This document shows, in pieces, positions 5,959-13,012 of a stretch of 14,733 nucleotides of DNA. The notes below the pieces were generated by a model. That model did not search any database. It had not been told where the DNA came from and saw only the letters and a list, made by a program, of their open reading frames with translations. The stretch is taken from assembly GCA_938040985.1 (NCBI GenBank), contig CALHZD010000039.1, positions 1-14,733 on the forward strand. Direction: 5' to 3'. How positions within the stretch are numbered: the first letter of the stretch is position 1; each line of letters begins with the position of its first letter. The DNA comes from an uncultured Propionivibrio sp. Its GTDB lineage: Bacteria > Pseudomonadota > Gammaproteobacteria > Burkholderiales > Rhodocyclaceae. The position numbers and the translations under genes were made by a program.

Positions 5959-6483
5959 TTATTCCATAATTTCTTCTATAGACTTGCCACGTTTTGCAGC
6001 AATCTCAGCAGGAGTATTCATCGTCATTAAACCATTGATCGTAGCGCGGACTATATTATACGGATTTGTCGAACCATGCGCTTTAGCAACAACATTGGTC
6101 ATTCCCAGAACATCAAACACCGCACGCATAGCACCTCCAGCAATAATTCCCGTTCCCTCAGGCGCGGGTTGCATCATAACAACTGAAGCGCCATGACGAC
6201 CAACAAGGGCATGATGCAAGGTTCCACCTTTAAGACTGATCCGAACCATACGACGACGAGCTTCTTCCATTGCTTTTTGTACGGCCACAGGAACTTCACG
6301 TGACTTACCTTTACCCATGCCAACGCGCCCATCACCATCACCGACAACAGTCAATGCCGCAAAACCAAGAATCCGCCCACCTTTCACAACTTTGGTCACT
6401 CGATTAATCGAAACCATTTTCTCACGCAGGCCATCATCCGGCTTATCGACCTGTTGCGTTTTTTTACTTTGTGGTTTTGCCAT
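5959..6483 (-). CDS. rpsE: 30S ribosomal protein S5
   Basis: S5 (uS5) contributes to decoding accuracy and lines the mRNA entry channel of the 30S body. The 174 residues comprise a variable lysine-rich N-terminus (1-20), the double-stranded-RNA-binding-like domain, and the C-terminal domain with GTGIIAGGAMRAVFDVLG and KAHGSTNPYNIVRAT. The first domain has INRVTKVVKGGRILGFAAL near 26-44, VVGDGDGRVGMGKGKSREVP, and AVQKAMEEAR. The spectinomycin-contact loop around VVKGGR looks wild-type. GGAG lies about 9 bases before the ATG. It follows rplR after 29 bases. Confidence 0.98.
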   Translation of the reverse strand: MAKPQSKKTQQVDKPDDGLREKMVSINRVTKVVKGGRILGFAALTVVGDGDGRVGMGKGKSREVPVAVQKAMEEARRRMVRISLKGGTLHHALVGRHGASVVMMQPAPEGTGIIAGGAMRAVFDVLGMTNVVAKAHGSTNPYNIVRATINGLMTMNTPAEIAAKRGKSIEEIME

Positions 6484-6512
6484 AAACCTTTACTCCGATC
6501 TTTTTAAGTGAC

Positions 6513-6869
6513 CTAGAATTTAAGCCCAGCTTCACGCGCAGCCTCAGCTAGCGCTTTAATTCGCCCATGATATTGAAATCCTCCTCTATCGAAGGCCACA
6601 TGCTCAACTCCTATTTTTTTTGCACGCTCGGCAATTAATTTACCAACAACCGTTGCCGCTTTGGCATTTCCACCATTCGCAATATTTTTACGAACTTCTA
6701 AATCAAGAGTTGATGCTGAAGCTAAAACCTTAGAACCACAAGACGAAAAAATTTGGGCATAAATATGAAGATTTGTTCGATGCACCGACAAACGCAACAT
6801 CCTTAGCTCTGCAATTTTAAGCCGGGTTTGGCGAGCTCTACGCAAGCGCGCTTGATTTTTTTTAACCAT
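6513..6869 (-). CDS. rplR: 50S ribosomal protein L18
   Basis: L18 (uL18) binds 5S rRNA with L5 and places it on the central protuberance. The 118-residue protein (117 in E. coli) starts MVKKNQARLRRARQTRLKI, then LRLSVHRTNLHIYAQIF, ASASTLDLEVRK, and a C-terminal VAFDRGGFQYHGRIKALAEAAREAGLKF, the conserved 5S-binding end. AAAGGTG stands 6 bases before the ATG. It lies 11 bases after rplF. An A8 tract spans codons 3 to 5. Confidence 0.98.
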   Translation of the reverse strand: MVKKNQARLRRARQTRLKIAELRMLRLSVHRTNLHIYAQIFSSCGSKVLASASTLDLEVRKNIANGGNAKAATVVGKLIAERAKKIGVEHVAFDRGGFQYHGRIKALAEAAREAGLKF

Positions 6870-6880
6870 TTAACGCACCT

Positions 6881-7414
6881 TTACTTTTTCTTAGTTTCTT
6901 TAAGAATGACAACTTCGTCAGAATAGCGCACACCTTTACCTTTATATGGCTCAGGTTTTCGATATGCCCGAATCTCTGCTGCTACCTGACCAACCAACTG
7001 TTTGTCAACCCCCTTAATAAGAATTTCAGTTTGCGAAGGCGTTTCACATTTGATGCCAACAGGCATCTTATATACCACAGGATGAGAAAACCCTAACATC
7101 AAATTTAATGTATCGCCCTGCACCTGAGCACGGTACCCAGTACCATGCAAAACTAATTTACGCTCAAATCCTTGACTAACACCTGTCACCATATTAGCGA
7201 GAATTGCCCGTATCGTTCCTGACAAAGTATTAGCGCTCACAGACTCATCAGTAGGGCTACACAACAACGATGTGCCTTCTTTCCCAATTTCAACCGCAGG
7301 ATTAGCATCCATTTCAATAAGACCCAACGGTCCTTTAACAGAAATTTTTTTCCGTCCCAAAACAACTTCTACTCCCGACGGTAAAACTATTGGATTTTTA
7401 GCAACACGGGACAT
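6881..7414 (-). CDS. rplF: 50S ribosomal protein L6
   Basis: L6 (uL6) lies near the sarcin-ricin loop and the factor-binding site. Its 177 residues equal the E. coli length and form two repeated alpha/beta domains. The sequence starts MSRVAKNPIVLPSGVEVVLG, has the VKGPLGLIEM turn, VTGVSQGFERKLVLHGTGYRAQV around 90-110 and a C-terminal domain with IRAYRKPEPYKGKGVRYSDE, the RNA-contact motif. GAGGGG lies 6 bases upstream of the ATG. It follows rpsH after 14 bases. Confidence 0.98.
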   Translation of the reverse strand: MSRVAKNPIVLPSGVEVVLGRKKISVKGPLGLIEMDANPAVEIGKEGTSLLCSPTDESVSANTLSGTIRAILANMVTGVSQGFERKLVLHGTGYRAQVQGDTLNLMLGFSHPVVYKMPVGIKCETPSQTEILIKGVDKQLVGQVAAEIRAYRKPEPYKGKGVRYSDEVVILKETKKK

Positions 7415-7428
7415 AATTTCCCCTCAGC

Positions 7429-7824
7429 TTAGGCAACAACACACAACACTTCACCACCAACATTAGCGGCGCGAGCTTTGCGATCAGTCAACACTCCTTT
7501 AGGCGTTGACACAATCGCAACCCCCAAGCCATTCATTACACGAGGAATATCGTTAACTCCTCTATAAATTCGTAAGCCAGGCTTTGAAACACGGTCAATA
7601 CGCTCAATCACTGGATGACCTGCATAATATTTCAAGTCAATTTCGAGAATTGATTTTTTATCTTGCTCACGAACTGAATAGCCATCTATATAGCCTTCTT
7701 CTTTTAATACTTTAACAATAGCTAATTTAAGTTTTGAAGACGGCATAACAACAGACACCTTATTTGCCATCTGGGCATTGCGAATACGTGTCAGCATATC
7801 GCTGATCGGATCGCTCATACTCAT
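7429..7824 (-). CDS. rpsH: 30S ribosomal protein S8
   Basis: S8 (uS8) binds the central domain of 16S rRNA early in 30S assembly; in E. coli it is also the translational repressor of the spc operon. The 131-residue protein (130 in E. coli) starts MSMSDPISDMLTRIRNAQMA, with SKLKLAIVKVLKEEGYI in the N-terminal domain and GLRIYRGVNDIPRVMNGLG, STPKGVLTDRKAR and GGEVLCVVA in the RNA-binding C-terminal domain. It has the strongest ribosome site here: GGAGG, 6 bases before the ATG. Whether it also represses this operon cannot be read from the window. Confidence 0.98.
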   Translation of the reverse strand: MSMSDPISDMLTRIRNAQMANKVSVVMPSSKLKLAIVKVLKEEGYIDGYSVREQDKKSILEIDLKYYAGHPVIERIDRVSKPGLRIYRGVNDIPRVMNGLGVAIVSTPKGVLTDRKARAANVGGEVLCVVA

Positions 7825-7838
7825 AACCTTCCTCCCAC

Positions 7839-8144
7839 CTACCAGCTGGCCTTAGTTACACCTGGAACTTCACCGCGCATCACAAAATCGCGCAATTTAC
7901 CTCGTCCCAAACCAAACTTACGAAAAACGCCACGCGGACGACCTGTTAGCTGACAACGATTACGCAAACGAACTGGACTGGAGTTACGGGGTAAATTCTG
8001 TAATTTTAAGCGCGCATTATCACGCTCTTCCTTACTACGACTGTTATCATGAATCACCGCATCCAAGGCCGCTCGCTTAATCTTAAACTTTTCAACCATC
8101 TTACGACGCTTAGCTTCTCGATTGATTAATGCAAGTTTCGCCAT
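7839..8144 (-). CDS. rpsN: 30S ribosomal protein S14 (zinc-free form)
   Basis: S14 (uS14) is a late-assembly protein of the 30S head next to S3 and S10. I set the start at the ATG at 8144. That gives MAKLALINREAKRRKMVEKF and 101 residues, the E. coli length, with GAGG in front. An in-frame ATG at 8204 would add 20 residues overlapping rplE. There is no CxxC...CxxC zinc motif (a single Cys in RNRCQLTGRPRG), so this is the long zinc-independent C- type. The end GRGKLRDFVMRGEVPGVTKASW is standard. It follows rplE by 7 bases. Confidence 0.98.
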   Translation of the reverse strand: MAKLALINREAKRRKMVEKFKIKRAALDAVIHDNSRSKEERDNARLKLQNLPRNSSPVRLRNRCQLTGRPRGVFRKFGLGRGKLRDFVMRGEVPGVTKASW

Positions 8145-8151
8145 CTTTTCC

Positions 8152-8691
8152 TCAATTTCTAAACGGAAATTTAAACGCAACCAATAAAGCTTTCGCTTCT
8201 TCATTAGTCTTTGCAGTCGTTGTCACACTAATATTCATTCCACGCAACGCATCGATTTTATCGTACTCAATTTCAGGAAAAATAATTTGCTCTTTAATTC
8301 CCATATTATAATTACCACGCCCATCAAAACCTTTACCTGAAATGCCGCGAAAATCACGCACTCTGGGCAAAGCAATTGTTACCAAACGATCAATAAACTC
8401 GTACATGCGCAAACTACGCAGCGTCACCATACAACCAATAGGATAGCCATCGCGGATTTTAAAACCAGCAATTGATTTACGCGCTTTAGTAATAACTGGC
8501 TTTTGCCCCGAAATTTTAGCCATATCATTTACGGCAAATTCAAGAATTTTTTTGTCTGCCACAGCCTCACCAACACCCATATTTAAGGTTATTTTGGTAA
8601 TACGAGGCACTTCCATGACCGATTTATAGCCAAATTTTTCTATTAGATCTTTCACTATATGGTTTTTATAGTGATCTAGTAAACGCGCCAT
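8152..8691 (-). CDS. rplE: 50S ribosomal protein L5
   Basis: L5 (uL5) binds 5S rRNA and touches the P-site tRNA elbow and the 30S head through bridge B1b. Its 179 residues match E. coli in length. Landmarks in order are LLDHYKNHIVKDLIEKFGYKS, the VPRITKITLNMGVGEA strand-loop near 28-43, QKPVITKARKSIAGFKIRDG, the P-site loop region LPRVRDFRGIS, and FDGRGNYNMGIKEQIIFPEI. It begins 5 bases after rplX. In E. coli the S8 repressor site lies at the start of this gene; I could not establish an equivalent RNA structure. Confidence 0.98.
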   Translation of the reverse strand: MARLLDHYKNHIVKDLIEKFGYKSVMEVPRITKITLNMGVGEAVADKKILEFAVNDMAKISGQKPVITKARKSIAGFKIRDGYPIGCMVTLRSLRMYEFIDRLVTIALPRVRDFRGISGKGFDGRGNYNMGIKEQIIFPEIEYDKIDALRGMNISVTTTAKTNEEAKALLVAFKFPFRN

Positions 8692-8696
8692 AATCC

Positions 8697-9017
8697 TTAC
8701 GCCCCCACGACTTCACCATTGGATTTAAAAATACGCACTTTCTTTTTGCCATCATCAATCCATTTAAATCCAACCCGATCTGTTTTTTTAGCCAAAGGAT
8801 TATAAATAGCAATATTTGAAACATGTATTGGCATATCTTTTTCTAAAAGGCCGCCAACAACTCCTTTAACCGGATTCGGCTTGGCATGCTTTTTAACGCG
8901 ATTGACCCCTTCCACCACAACATACCCAACCTTGACATAACGAAGCACTACACCTCGCTTTCCCTTGTCTTTACCGGCAATAACTACCACCTCATCGCCC
9001 TTACGAATTTTTTCCAT
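8697..9017 (-). CDS. rplX: 50S ribosomal protein L24
   Basis: L24 (uL24) is one of the two assembly-initiator proteins of the 50S subunit and later lies by the tunnel exit. The 106-residue protein (104 in E. coli) carries the KOW motif at its N-terminus (KGDEVVVIAGKDKGKRGVV, about 6-24). VEGVNRVKKHAKPNP follows, then the KDMPIHVSNIAIYNP strand region and RVGFKWIDDGKKKVRIFKSNGE. The ATG at 9017 is preceded by GGAG, 6 bases away. It lies 9 bases after rplN. Confidence 0.98.
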   Translation of the reverse strand: MEKIRKGDEVVVIAGKDKGKRGVVLRYVKVGYVVVEGVNRVKKHAKPNPVKGVVGGLLEKDMPIHVSNIAIYNPLAKKTDRVGFKWIDDGKKKVRIFKSNGEVVGA

Positions 9018-9026
9018 GGCCGCTCC

Positions 9027-9395
9027 TTACAAAACTTCCGGTGCCAGCGATACAATTTTCATAAATCGTTCACTCCTCAACTCGCGTGTCACAGGCCCAA
9101 AAATACGCGTACCAATCGGTTCTAATTTATTATTGAGAAGCACAGCCGCATTACTATCAAATTTAACCAGCGAACCATCTTGACGACGAACGCCCTTAGC
9201 CGTGCGCACAACAACTGCACTATAAACATCACCTTTTTTGACACGACCACGTGGAGCGGCATCTTTAACACTGACCTTGATAACATCTCCAACACCAGCA
9301 TACCGGCGCTTGGAACCGCCAAGCACTTTAATGCACATTACTGAACGCGCGCCAGTGTTATCTGCGACGTCTAAAATTGTTTGCATTTGAATCAT
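9027..9395 (-). CDS. rplN: 50S ribosomal protein L14
   Basis: L14 (uL14) forms intersubunit bridges and is the docking site for the silencing factor RsfS. The 122-residue protein starts MIQMQTILDVADNTGARSVM, with KVLGGSKRRYAGVGDVIKV, PRGRVKKGDVYSAVVVRT and a C-terminal IGTRIFGPVTRELRSERFMKI. GGAGAG lies about 8 bases before the ATG. It is the first gene after a 141-nt gap containing a promoter-like sequence, so it likely heads an independently transcribed spc unit, as in E. coli. Confidence 0.98.
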   Translation of the reverse strand: MIQMQTILDVADNTGARSVMCIKVLGGSKRRYAGVGDVIKVSVKDAAPRGRVKKGDVYSAVVVRTAKGVRRQDGSLVKFDSNAAVLLNNKLEPIGTRIFGPVTRELRSERFMKIVSLAPEVL

Positions 9396-9459
9396 TATTT
9401 AACTCTCCAACTTGTTCCGCACGCTTTTAGCAATTTGCGGCCAGTTTTGGACCCTGTGT

Positions 9460-9500
9460 TGAGAGAAAGACTACCTTTTCTCAAAGGGAAAGTCTGAGAA
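9460..9500 (-). promoter_or_regulatory. Competing hairpins in the rplN (spc) leader
   Basis: The main structure on the minus strand spans 9495-9468. AGACT pairs with AGTCT outside, and CCTTT pairs with AAAGG inside around a GAGA (GNRA-type) tetraloop. The loop-side segment TGAGAAA (9483-9477) can instead pair with TTCTCA (9500-9495) upstream, or its GAGAAA part with TTTCTC (9468-9463) downstream. The three pairings exclude one another. There is no strong U-run after the main stem, so it is not a clear terminator. It starts close to the predicted transcription start. Confidence 0.5.
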
Positions 9501-9504
9501 GTAG

Positions 9505-9533
9505 ATTTTATCTCTAATAATAAAAAATAGCAA
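9505..9533 (-). promoter_or_regulatory. Candidate sigma70 promoter for the spc cluster
   Basis: On the minus strand TTGCTA (9533-9528) and TAAAAT (9510-9505) are spaced by exactly 17 bases of AT-rich DNA. The -10 matches TATAAT at 5 of 6 positions and the -35 matches TTGACA at 4 of 6. It lies in the only sizeable gap between rpsQ and rplN, where the E. coli spc promoter also sits. Initiation near 9498 would give a leader of about 100 nt before rplN. Confidence 0.65.
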
Positions 9534-9536
9534 GGC

Positions 9537-9803
9537 TTAAATCATAACAGCCTTTTCTACTAATCTGACTACAAACCAAGCTTTAGTTTTCGACAAGGGG
9601 CGACTCTCTTGAATTTCAACAAGATCACCAATTTTTGCCATGTTGGCATCATTGTGCGCATGATATTTACTAGAGCGAACAATAATTTTGTCATACATTG
9701 GATGTTTGACACGGCGTTCGACCAGTACCGTCACTGTTTTTTCCATTTTGTCACTTACTACGCGCCCGATCAGCATGCGCTTAATCATTTTTTTTTCACT
9801 CAT
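9537..9803 (-). CDS. rpsQ: 30S ribosomal protein S17
   Basis: S17 (uS17) is an early-binding 30S protein with an OB fold. The 88 residues (84 in E. coli) include LIGRVVSDKMEKTVTVLVER near 11-30, the VKHPMYDKIIVRSSKYHAHND loop, IGDLVEIQESRPLSKTKAW and VRLVEKAVMI, all typical. A run of nine A residues spans codons 3 to 6, as in rpmD. It lies 3 bases after rpmC, so its ribosome site would be inside rpmC. It is the last gene of the S10 cluster. Confidence 0.98.
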   Translation of the reverse strand: MSEKKMIKRMLIGRVVSDKMEKTVTVLVERRVKHPMYDKIIVRSSKYHAHNDANMAKIGDLVEIQESRPLSKTKAWFVVRLVEKAVMI

Positions 9804-9806
9804 GAC

Positions 9807-9995
9807 TTATTCTGCCTTTTCATGGATAAGAGTGCGAACACGCGCAATATCACGGCGCACCTTAGCGAGCTGACTGTGATTATTTAGCTGCTGAGTCGCT
9901 GATTGCATACGCAGGTTAAATTGCATTTTGAGCAAATCAAGTAACTCTTTGTGCAGCTCATCAATATTTTTTACCCTGAGTTCGCTAGCTTTCAT
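9807..9995 (-). CDS. rpmC: 50S ribosomal protein L29
   Basis: L29 (uL29) lies by the tunnel exit next to L23 and contributes to the docking site for nascent-chain factors. The 62-residue, nearly all-helical protein (63 in E. coli) starts MKASELRVKNIDELHKELLD and includes LLKMQFNLRMQSATQQLNN and the VRRDIARVRTLIHEK helix. The gene sits 2 bases after rplP, whose end supplies GGTAGGG as a ribosome site. Confidence 0.97.
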   Translation of the reverse strand: MKASELRVKNIDELHKELLDLLKMQFNLRMQSATQQLNNHSQLAKVRRDIARVRTLIHEKAE

Positions 9996-9997
9996 AT

Positions 9998-10411
9998 TTA
10001 CCCTACCATGCGTGTGACGAAAGTTGTCGAAATAGGCAATTTGGCTGCCGCTAACGCAAACGCCTCGCGCGCCAAAGCTTCGTCGACACCATCCATTTCA
10101 TAAAGAACCTTACCGGGCTGGATTTCGGCAACATAATACTCAGGGTTACCTTTACCGTTACCCATACGCACCTCTGCAGGTTTTTTTGAAATTGGCTTGT
10201 CTGGGAAAATGCGAATCCAAATACGGCCGCCACGCTTAATATGACGCGTCATAGCACGACGCGCTGCCTCGATTTGGCGTGCCGTAAGACGCCCACGTTC
10301 AGTAGCCTTAAGGCCAAAATCTCCGAAACTGACTTTGACGCCACGCGTCGCTAAACCAGTATTACGTCCCTTCTGCTCCTTGCGATATTTTCTTCTAGTT
10401 GGTTGCAGCAT
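9998..10411 (-). CDS. rplP: 50S ribosomal protein L16
   Basis: L16 (uL16) is a late-assembly 50S protein at the A-site tRNA elbow. Its 137 residues (136 in E. coli) include MLQPTRRKYRKEQKGRN, VSFGDFGLKATERGRLTARQ, RRAMTRHIKRGGRIWIRIFP and EVRMGNGKGNPEYYVAEIQP. Arg82 corresponds to E. coli Arg81, the residue hydroxylated by RoxA (YcfD). The end KLPISTTFVTRMVG is standard. Its first 17 bases overlap the end of rpsC, so the ribosome site GGCGGGA lies within rpsC and translation is likely coupled. Confidence 0.98.
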   Translation of the reverse strand: MLQPTRRKYRKEQKGRNTGLATRGVKVSFGDFGLKATERGRLTARQIEAARRAMTRHIKRGGRIWIRIFPDKPISKKPAEVRMGNGKGNPEYYVAEIQPGKVLYEMDGVDEALAREAFALAAAKLPISTTFVTRMVG

Positions 10412-11243
10412 CTTCGGTTCCCGCCTTTCTTACGCGCCTTGTCGGCAGTTTTGTCTCATCGTATGGTGAAACATCCTCTTTTTTTGCACCAGATTTCATT
10501 TTTATAGTTTGTGTCCGCGGTTTTGCATCGCCATCGCCTGGCAACTTCACAGCACGACGTGCTTTTCGCGCAGATTCTTCAGCTGCTTCCGGCACCAAAG
10601 CCGCGCGCTCATTTCGGTCAAGTGTCTCACCTTTATAAACCCAAACCTTAACACCAATAATTCCGTATGTTGTCAGCGCTTCCGAAGTTGCATAATCAAT
10701 ATCCGCACGTAAAGTATGAAGTGGAACGCGGCCTTCGCGGTACCACTCGCAGCGAGCAATTTCTGCGCCATTAAGACGCCCAGAACTCATAATCTTTATC
10801 CCCTGAGCGCCAAGACGCATGGCATTTTGCATTGCGCGCTTCATAGCCCGACGAAACATAATCCGCTTTTCAAGCTGCTGTGTAATCGAATCAGCAATTA
10901 GTTGGGCGCTAAGCTCTGGTTTACGTATTTCCTCAATACTAATATGTACTGGTACGCCCATAATTTTTTGCAAAGCCGAACGAAGATTTTCAATCTCTTC
11001 GCCTTTTTTACCAATCACAACGCCTGGACGTGCGGAAAAAATCGTTACACGAGCATTTTTTGCTGGACGTTCGATTAGAACTCGGCCAACAGAAGCGTGT
11101 TTTAGTTTTTCTTTAAGAAAATCACGAACTTGTACGTCCTGGTTCAGCATGCTGGCAAACTCTTTACTATTTGCATACCAACGCGAAGACCAGTCATGCG
11201 TTGCCGCCAAGCGAAAACCAGTCGGGTGTATTTTTTGTCCCAT
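10395..11243 (-). CDS. rpsC: 30S ribosomal protein S3, with extended basic C-terminus
   Basis: S3 (uS3) lines the mRNA entry tunnel in the 30S head and takes part in mRNA unwinding. I place the start at the ATG at 11243 (MGQKIHPTGFRLAATHDWSS), with GGAAGAG in front; an in-frame start at 11264 would overlap rplV. The KH domain carries VVIGKKGEEIENLRSALQ (GxxG loop near 78-81), and the helicase-linked residues lie in RIMFRRAMKRAMQNAMRLG near 127-145. The globular part ends near 212. The protein is 282 residues against 233 in E. coli, because of a Lys/Arg/Ala/Glu-rich tail of about 60 residues, longer than the tails I recall in other betaproteobacteria. Confidence 0.98.
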   Translation of the reverse strand: MGQKIHPTGFRLAATHDWSSRWYANSKEFASMLNQDVQVRDFLKEKLKHASVGRVLIERPAKNARVTIFSARPGVVIGKKGEEIENLRSALQKIMGVPVHISIEEIRKPELSAQLIADSITQQLEKRIMFRRAMKRAMQNAMRLGAQGIKIMSSGRLNGAEIARCEWYREGRVPLHTLRADIDYATSEALTTYGIIGVKVWVYKGETLDRNERAALVPEAAEESARKARRAVKLPGDGDAKPRTQTIKMKSGAKKEDVSPYDETKLPTRRVRKAGTEDAATN

Positions 11244-11253
11244 TACTCTTCCT

Positions 11254-11583
11254 TTAGCTCCCAACGGTCAGGAAAATATGACATGTCGGCTTACTGATCC
11301 GATTGCCACGCCCCTTAGCACGAGCGGTAAAACGCCTAAGAACCATACCCCTTTCAACATAAATTGATTTAATCTTCAGTTCATCAATATCAGCACCGTC
11401 ATTATGTTCAGCATTAGCAATCGCCGACTCTAAAACCTTTTTGATAATACCAGCACTTTTTTTCGAACTAAAAGTAAGAATATCCAGCGCCTTACTGACC
11501 GACAAACCGCGAATCTGGTCAGCCACCAAACGTCCTTTTTGGTCGGACAAGCGGACGCCGCGCAAAATAGCACGAGTTTCCAT
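11254..11583 (-). CDS. rplV: 50S ribosomal protein L22
   Basis: L22 (uL22) extends a hairpin into the 50S exit tunnel, where it forms the constriction with L4 and affects macrolide action. The 109-residue protein (110 in E. coli) has METRAILRGVRLSDQKGRLV, the VSKALDILTFSSKKSAGIIKKV helix region, SAIANAEHNDGAD, and the tunnel hairpin MVLRRFTARAKGRGNRISKP (about 79-98). No hairpin deletion or duplication is seen. It lies 9 bases after rpsS and 10 bases before rpsC. Confidence 0.98.
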   Translation of the reverse strand: METRAILRGVRLSDQKGRLVADQIRGLSVSKALDILTFSSKKSAGIIKKVLESAIANAEHNDGADIDELKIKSIYVERGMVLRRFTARAKGRGNRISKPTCHIFLTVGS

Positions 11584-11592
11584 ATATATCCC

Positions 11593-11868
11593 CTACTTCT
11601 TCGCTTTTTTTCCGGCAGTATGACCCTTAAAAGTACGGGTCAAAGAAAACTCACCAAGTTTATGGCCCACCATATTTTCCGTAACATAAACCGGAATATG
11701 TTGCTTACCGTTATGAACAGCAATAGTCAGGCCTACGAAATCCGGCAAAATTGTTGACCTGCGTGACCACGTTTTAATCGGCCGCTTATCGCTGGTCGTA
11801 CGCACAGCGTCGACCTTTTTGATCAAATGAGCATCGACAAACGGGCCTTTTTTGACAGAACGTCCCAT
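11593..11868 (-). CDS. rpsS: 30S ribosomal protein S19
   Basis: S19 (uS19) pairs with S13 in the 30S head and contacts tRNA and the intersubunit bridge. The 91-residue protein (92 in E. coli) starts MGRSVKKGPFVDAHLIKKV, then KTWSRRSTILPDFVGLTIAV, HNGKQHIPVYVTENMVGHKL, and a basic tail FKGHTAGKKAKK. GAGG lies about 9 bases before the ATG of the next gene upstream group, and the spacing to rplB is 14 bases. No unusual residue stands out. Confidence 0.97.
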   Translation of the reverse strand: MGRSVKKGPFVDAHLIKKVDAVRTTSDKRPIKTWSRRSTILPDFVGLTIAVHNGKQHIPVYVTENMVGHKLGEFSLTRTFKGHTAGKKAKK

Positions 11869-11882
11869 AGTATCTTTACCTC

Positions 11883-12710
11883 TTAACGTTTGTGACGACG
11901 CTGCACGATCATCGAATTCGTACGTTTATTACTACGCGTACGATAACCTTTAGTTTTAACTCCCCACGGACTCACTGGATCCCTACCAGCCGAGGTTCTT
12001 CCTTCCCCGCCACCATGCGGGTGATCAATTGGATTCATAACCACACCACGAACGGTCGGGCGAATACCACGCCAGCGATTGGCGCCAGCCTTACCAACTG
12101 AGCGCAGGCTATGCTCTTCGTTACCAACCTCACCCACCGTCGCACGACATTCCACATGTACACGGCGCACCTCTCCTGATCGCAAACGAAGCTGAGCATA
12201 CACACCTTCGCGCGCCAACAACTGCACAGACGCCCCCGCAGAACGTGCTAACTGGGCACCTTTCCCAGGAATCATTTCCACGCAATGAATCGTTGTACCA
12301 ACGGGAATATTACGAATAGGCAATGCATTGCCAGACCTGATTGGAGCATCAACGCCACTCAGAATCTGCTGACCAACAACCAAACCCTTAGCGGCAATTA
12401 CATACCGCCGCTCTCCGTCCGCATAAAGCAGCAAAGCGATATTTGCTGTACGATTGGGATCGTACTCTAAACGCTCAACTTTAGCAGGAATGCCATCTTT
12501 ATTTCGCTTAAAATCAATAACCCGGTAATGTTGCTTATGCCCGCCACCTTGGTGACGCGTCGTAATATGTCCATTATTATTACGCCCCGCTTTCTTTGAC
12601 TGCGACTCAAGCAAAGGTGCATACGCTTTTCCCTTATGCAAACCTGGCGTAACAACCCTGACGACAGCGCGACGCCCTGGCGATGTCGGTTTAACCTTGA
12701 CGAGCGCCAT
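11883..12710 (-). CDS. rplB: 50S ribosomal protein L2
   Basis: L2 (uL2) is a primary 23S rRNA binder near the peptidyl-transferase centre, needed for subunit joining. The 275 residues (273 in E. coli) comprise a basic N-terminal arm (MALVKVKPTSPGRRAVVRVV), the OB-like domain with HITTRHQGGGHKQHYRVIDF, and the SH3-like domain. The C-terminal block NPIDHPHGGGEGRTSAGRDP carries His230, equivalent to the E. coli histidine (229 without Met) implicated in peptidyl-transferase function. Its ATG overlaps the rplW stop by one base (TAATG), a coupled arrangement. Confidence 0.98.
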   Translation of the reverse strand: MALVKVKPTSPGRRAVVRVVTPGLHKGKAYAPLLESQSKKAGRNNNGHITTRHQGGGHKQHYRVIDFKRNKDGIPAKVERLEYDPNRTANIALLLYADGERRYVIAAKGLVVGQQILSGVDAPIRSGNALPIRNIPVGTTIHCVEMIPGKGAQLARSAGASVQLLAREGVYAQLRLRSGEVRRVHVECRATVGEVGNEEHSLRSVGKAGANRWRGIRPTVRGVVMNPIDHPHGGGEGRTSAGRDPVSPWGVKTKGYRTRSNKRTNSMIVQRRHKR

Positions 12711-13012
12711 TATGCAGCCCCCCCATCAACAAAATTGATCTCTTGACCAGGCATCAGATTAATATAGACTTTTTTCCAACTTTTACGCACACCTGTGCCA
12801 CGACCAAAACGCTTTTGCTTACCTTTTATATTGGCAATCTGTACTGATTTAACAACTACTTTAAACAGTAACTCAACCGCCGCTTTAACTTCAGGCTTAC
12901 TTGCATCAGCAATAACGCGGAAAATTATCTGTCCATTTTTGTCAGCAATATAAGTCGCCTTCTCAGAAATCTGGGGCGCTAGCAATATTTGCATCAAACG
13001 CTGTTGATTCAT
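12710..13012 (-). CDS. rplW: 50S ribosomal protein L23
   Basis: L23 (uL23) surrounds the tunnel exit and is the docking site for trigger factor and SRP. I chose the ATG at 13012: its ATGA overlaps the rplD stop, GAGGAG is 8 bases upstream, and the product is 100 residues, the E. coli length. A GTG two codons earlier is in frame but too close to that site. The sequence has LLAPQISEKATYIADKNGQI, VKAAVELLFKVVVKSVQIAN, a lysine/arginine-rich loop KGKQKRFGRGTGVRKSWKK, and the YINLMPGQEINFVDGG end. Confidence 0.97.
   Translation of the reverse strand: MNQQRLMQILLAPQISEKATYIADKNGQIIFRVIADASKPEVKAAVELLFKVVVKSVQIANIKGKQKRFGRGTGVRKSWKKVYINLMPGQEINFVDGGAA

Noticed and set aside
10819..11367. 182-residue plus-strand open frame
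   Set aside because: It is antisense to rpsC and rplV, has a low-complexity composition (Ser, Cys, Ile) typical of shadow frames, and has no ribosome site.
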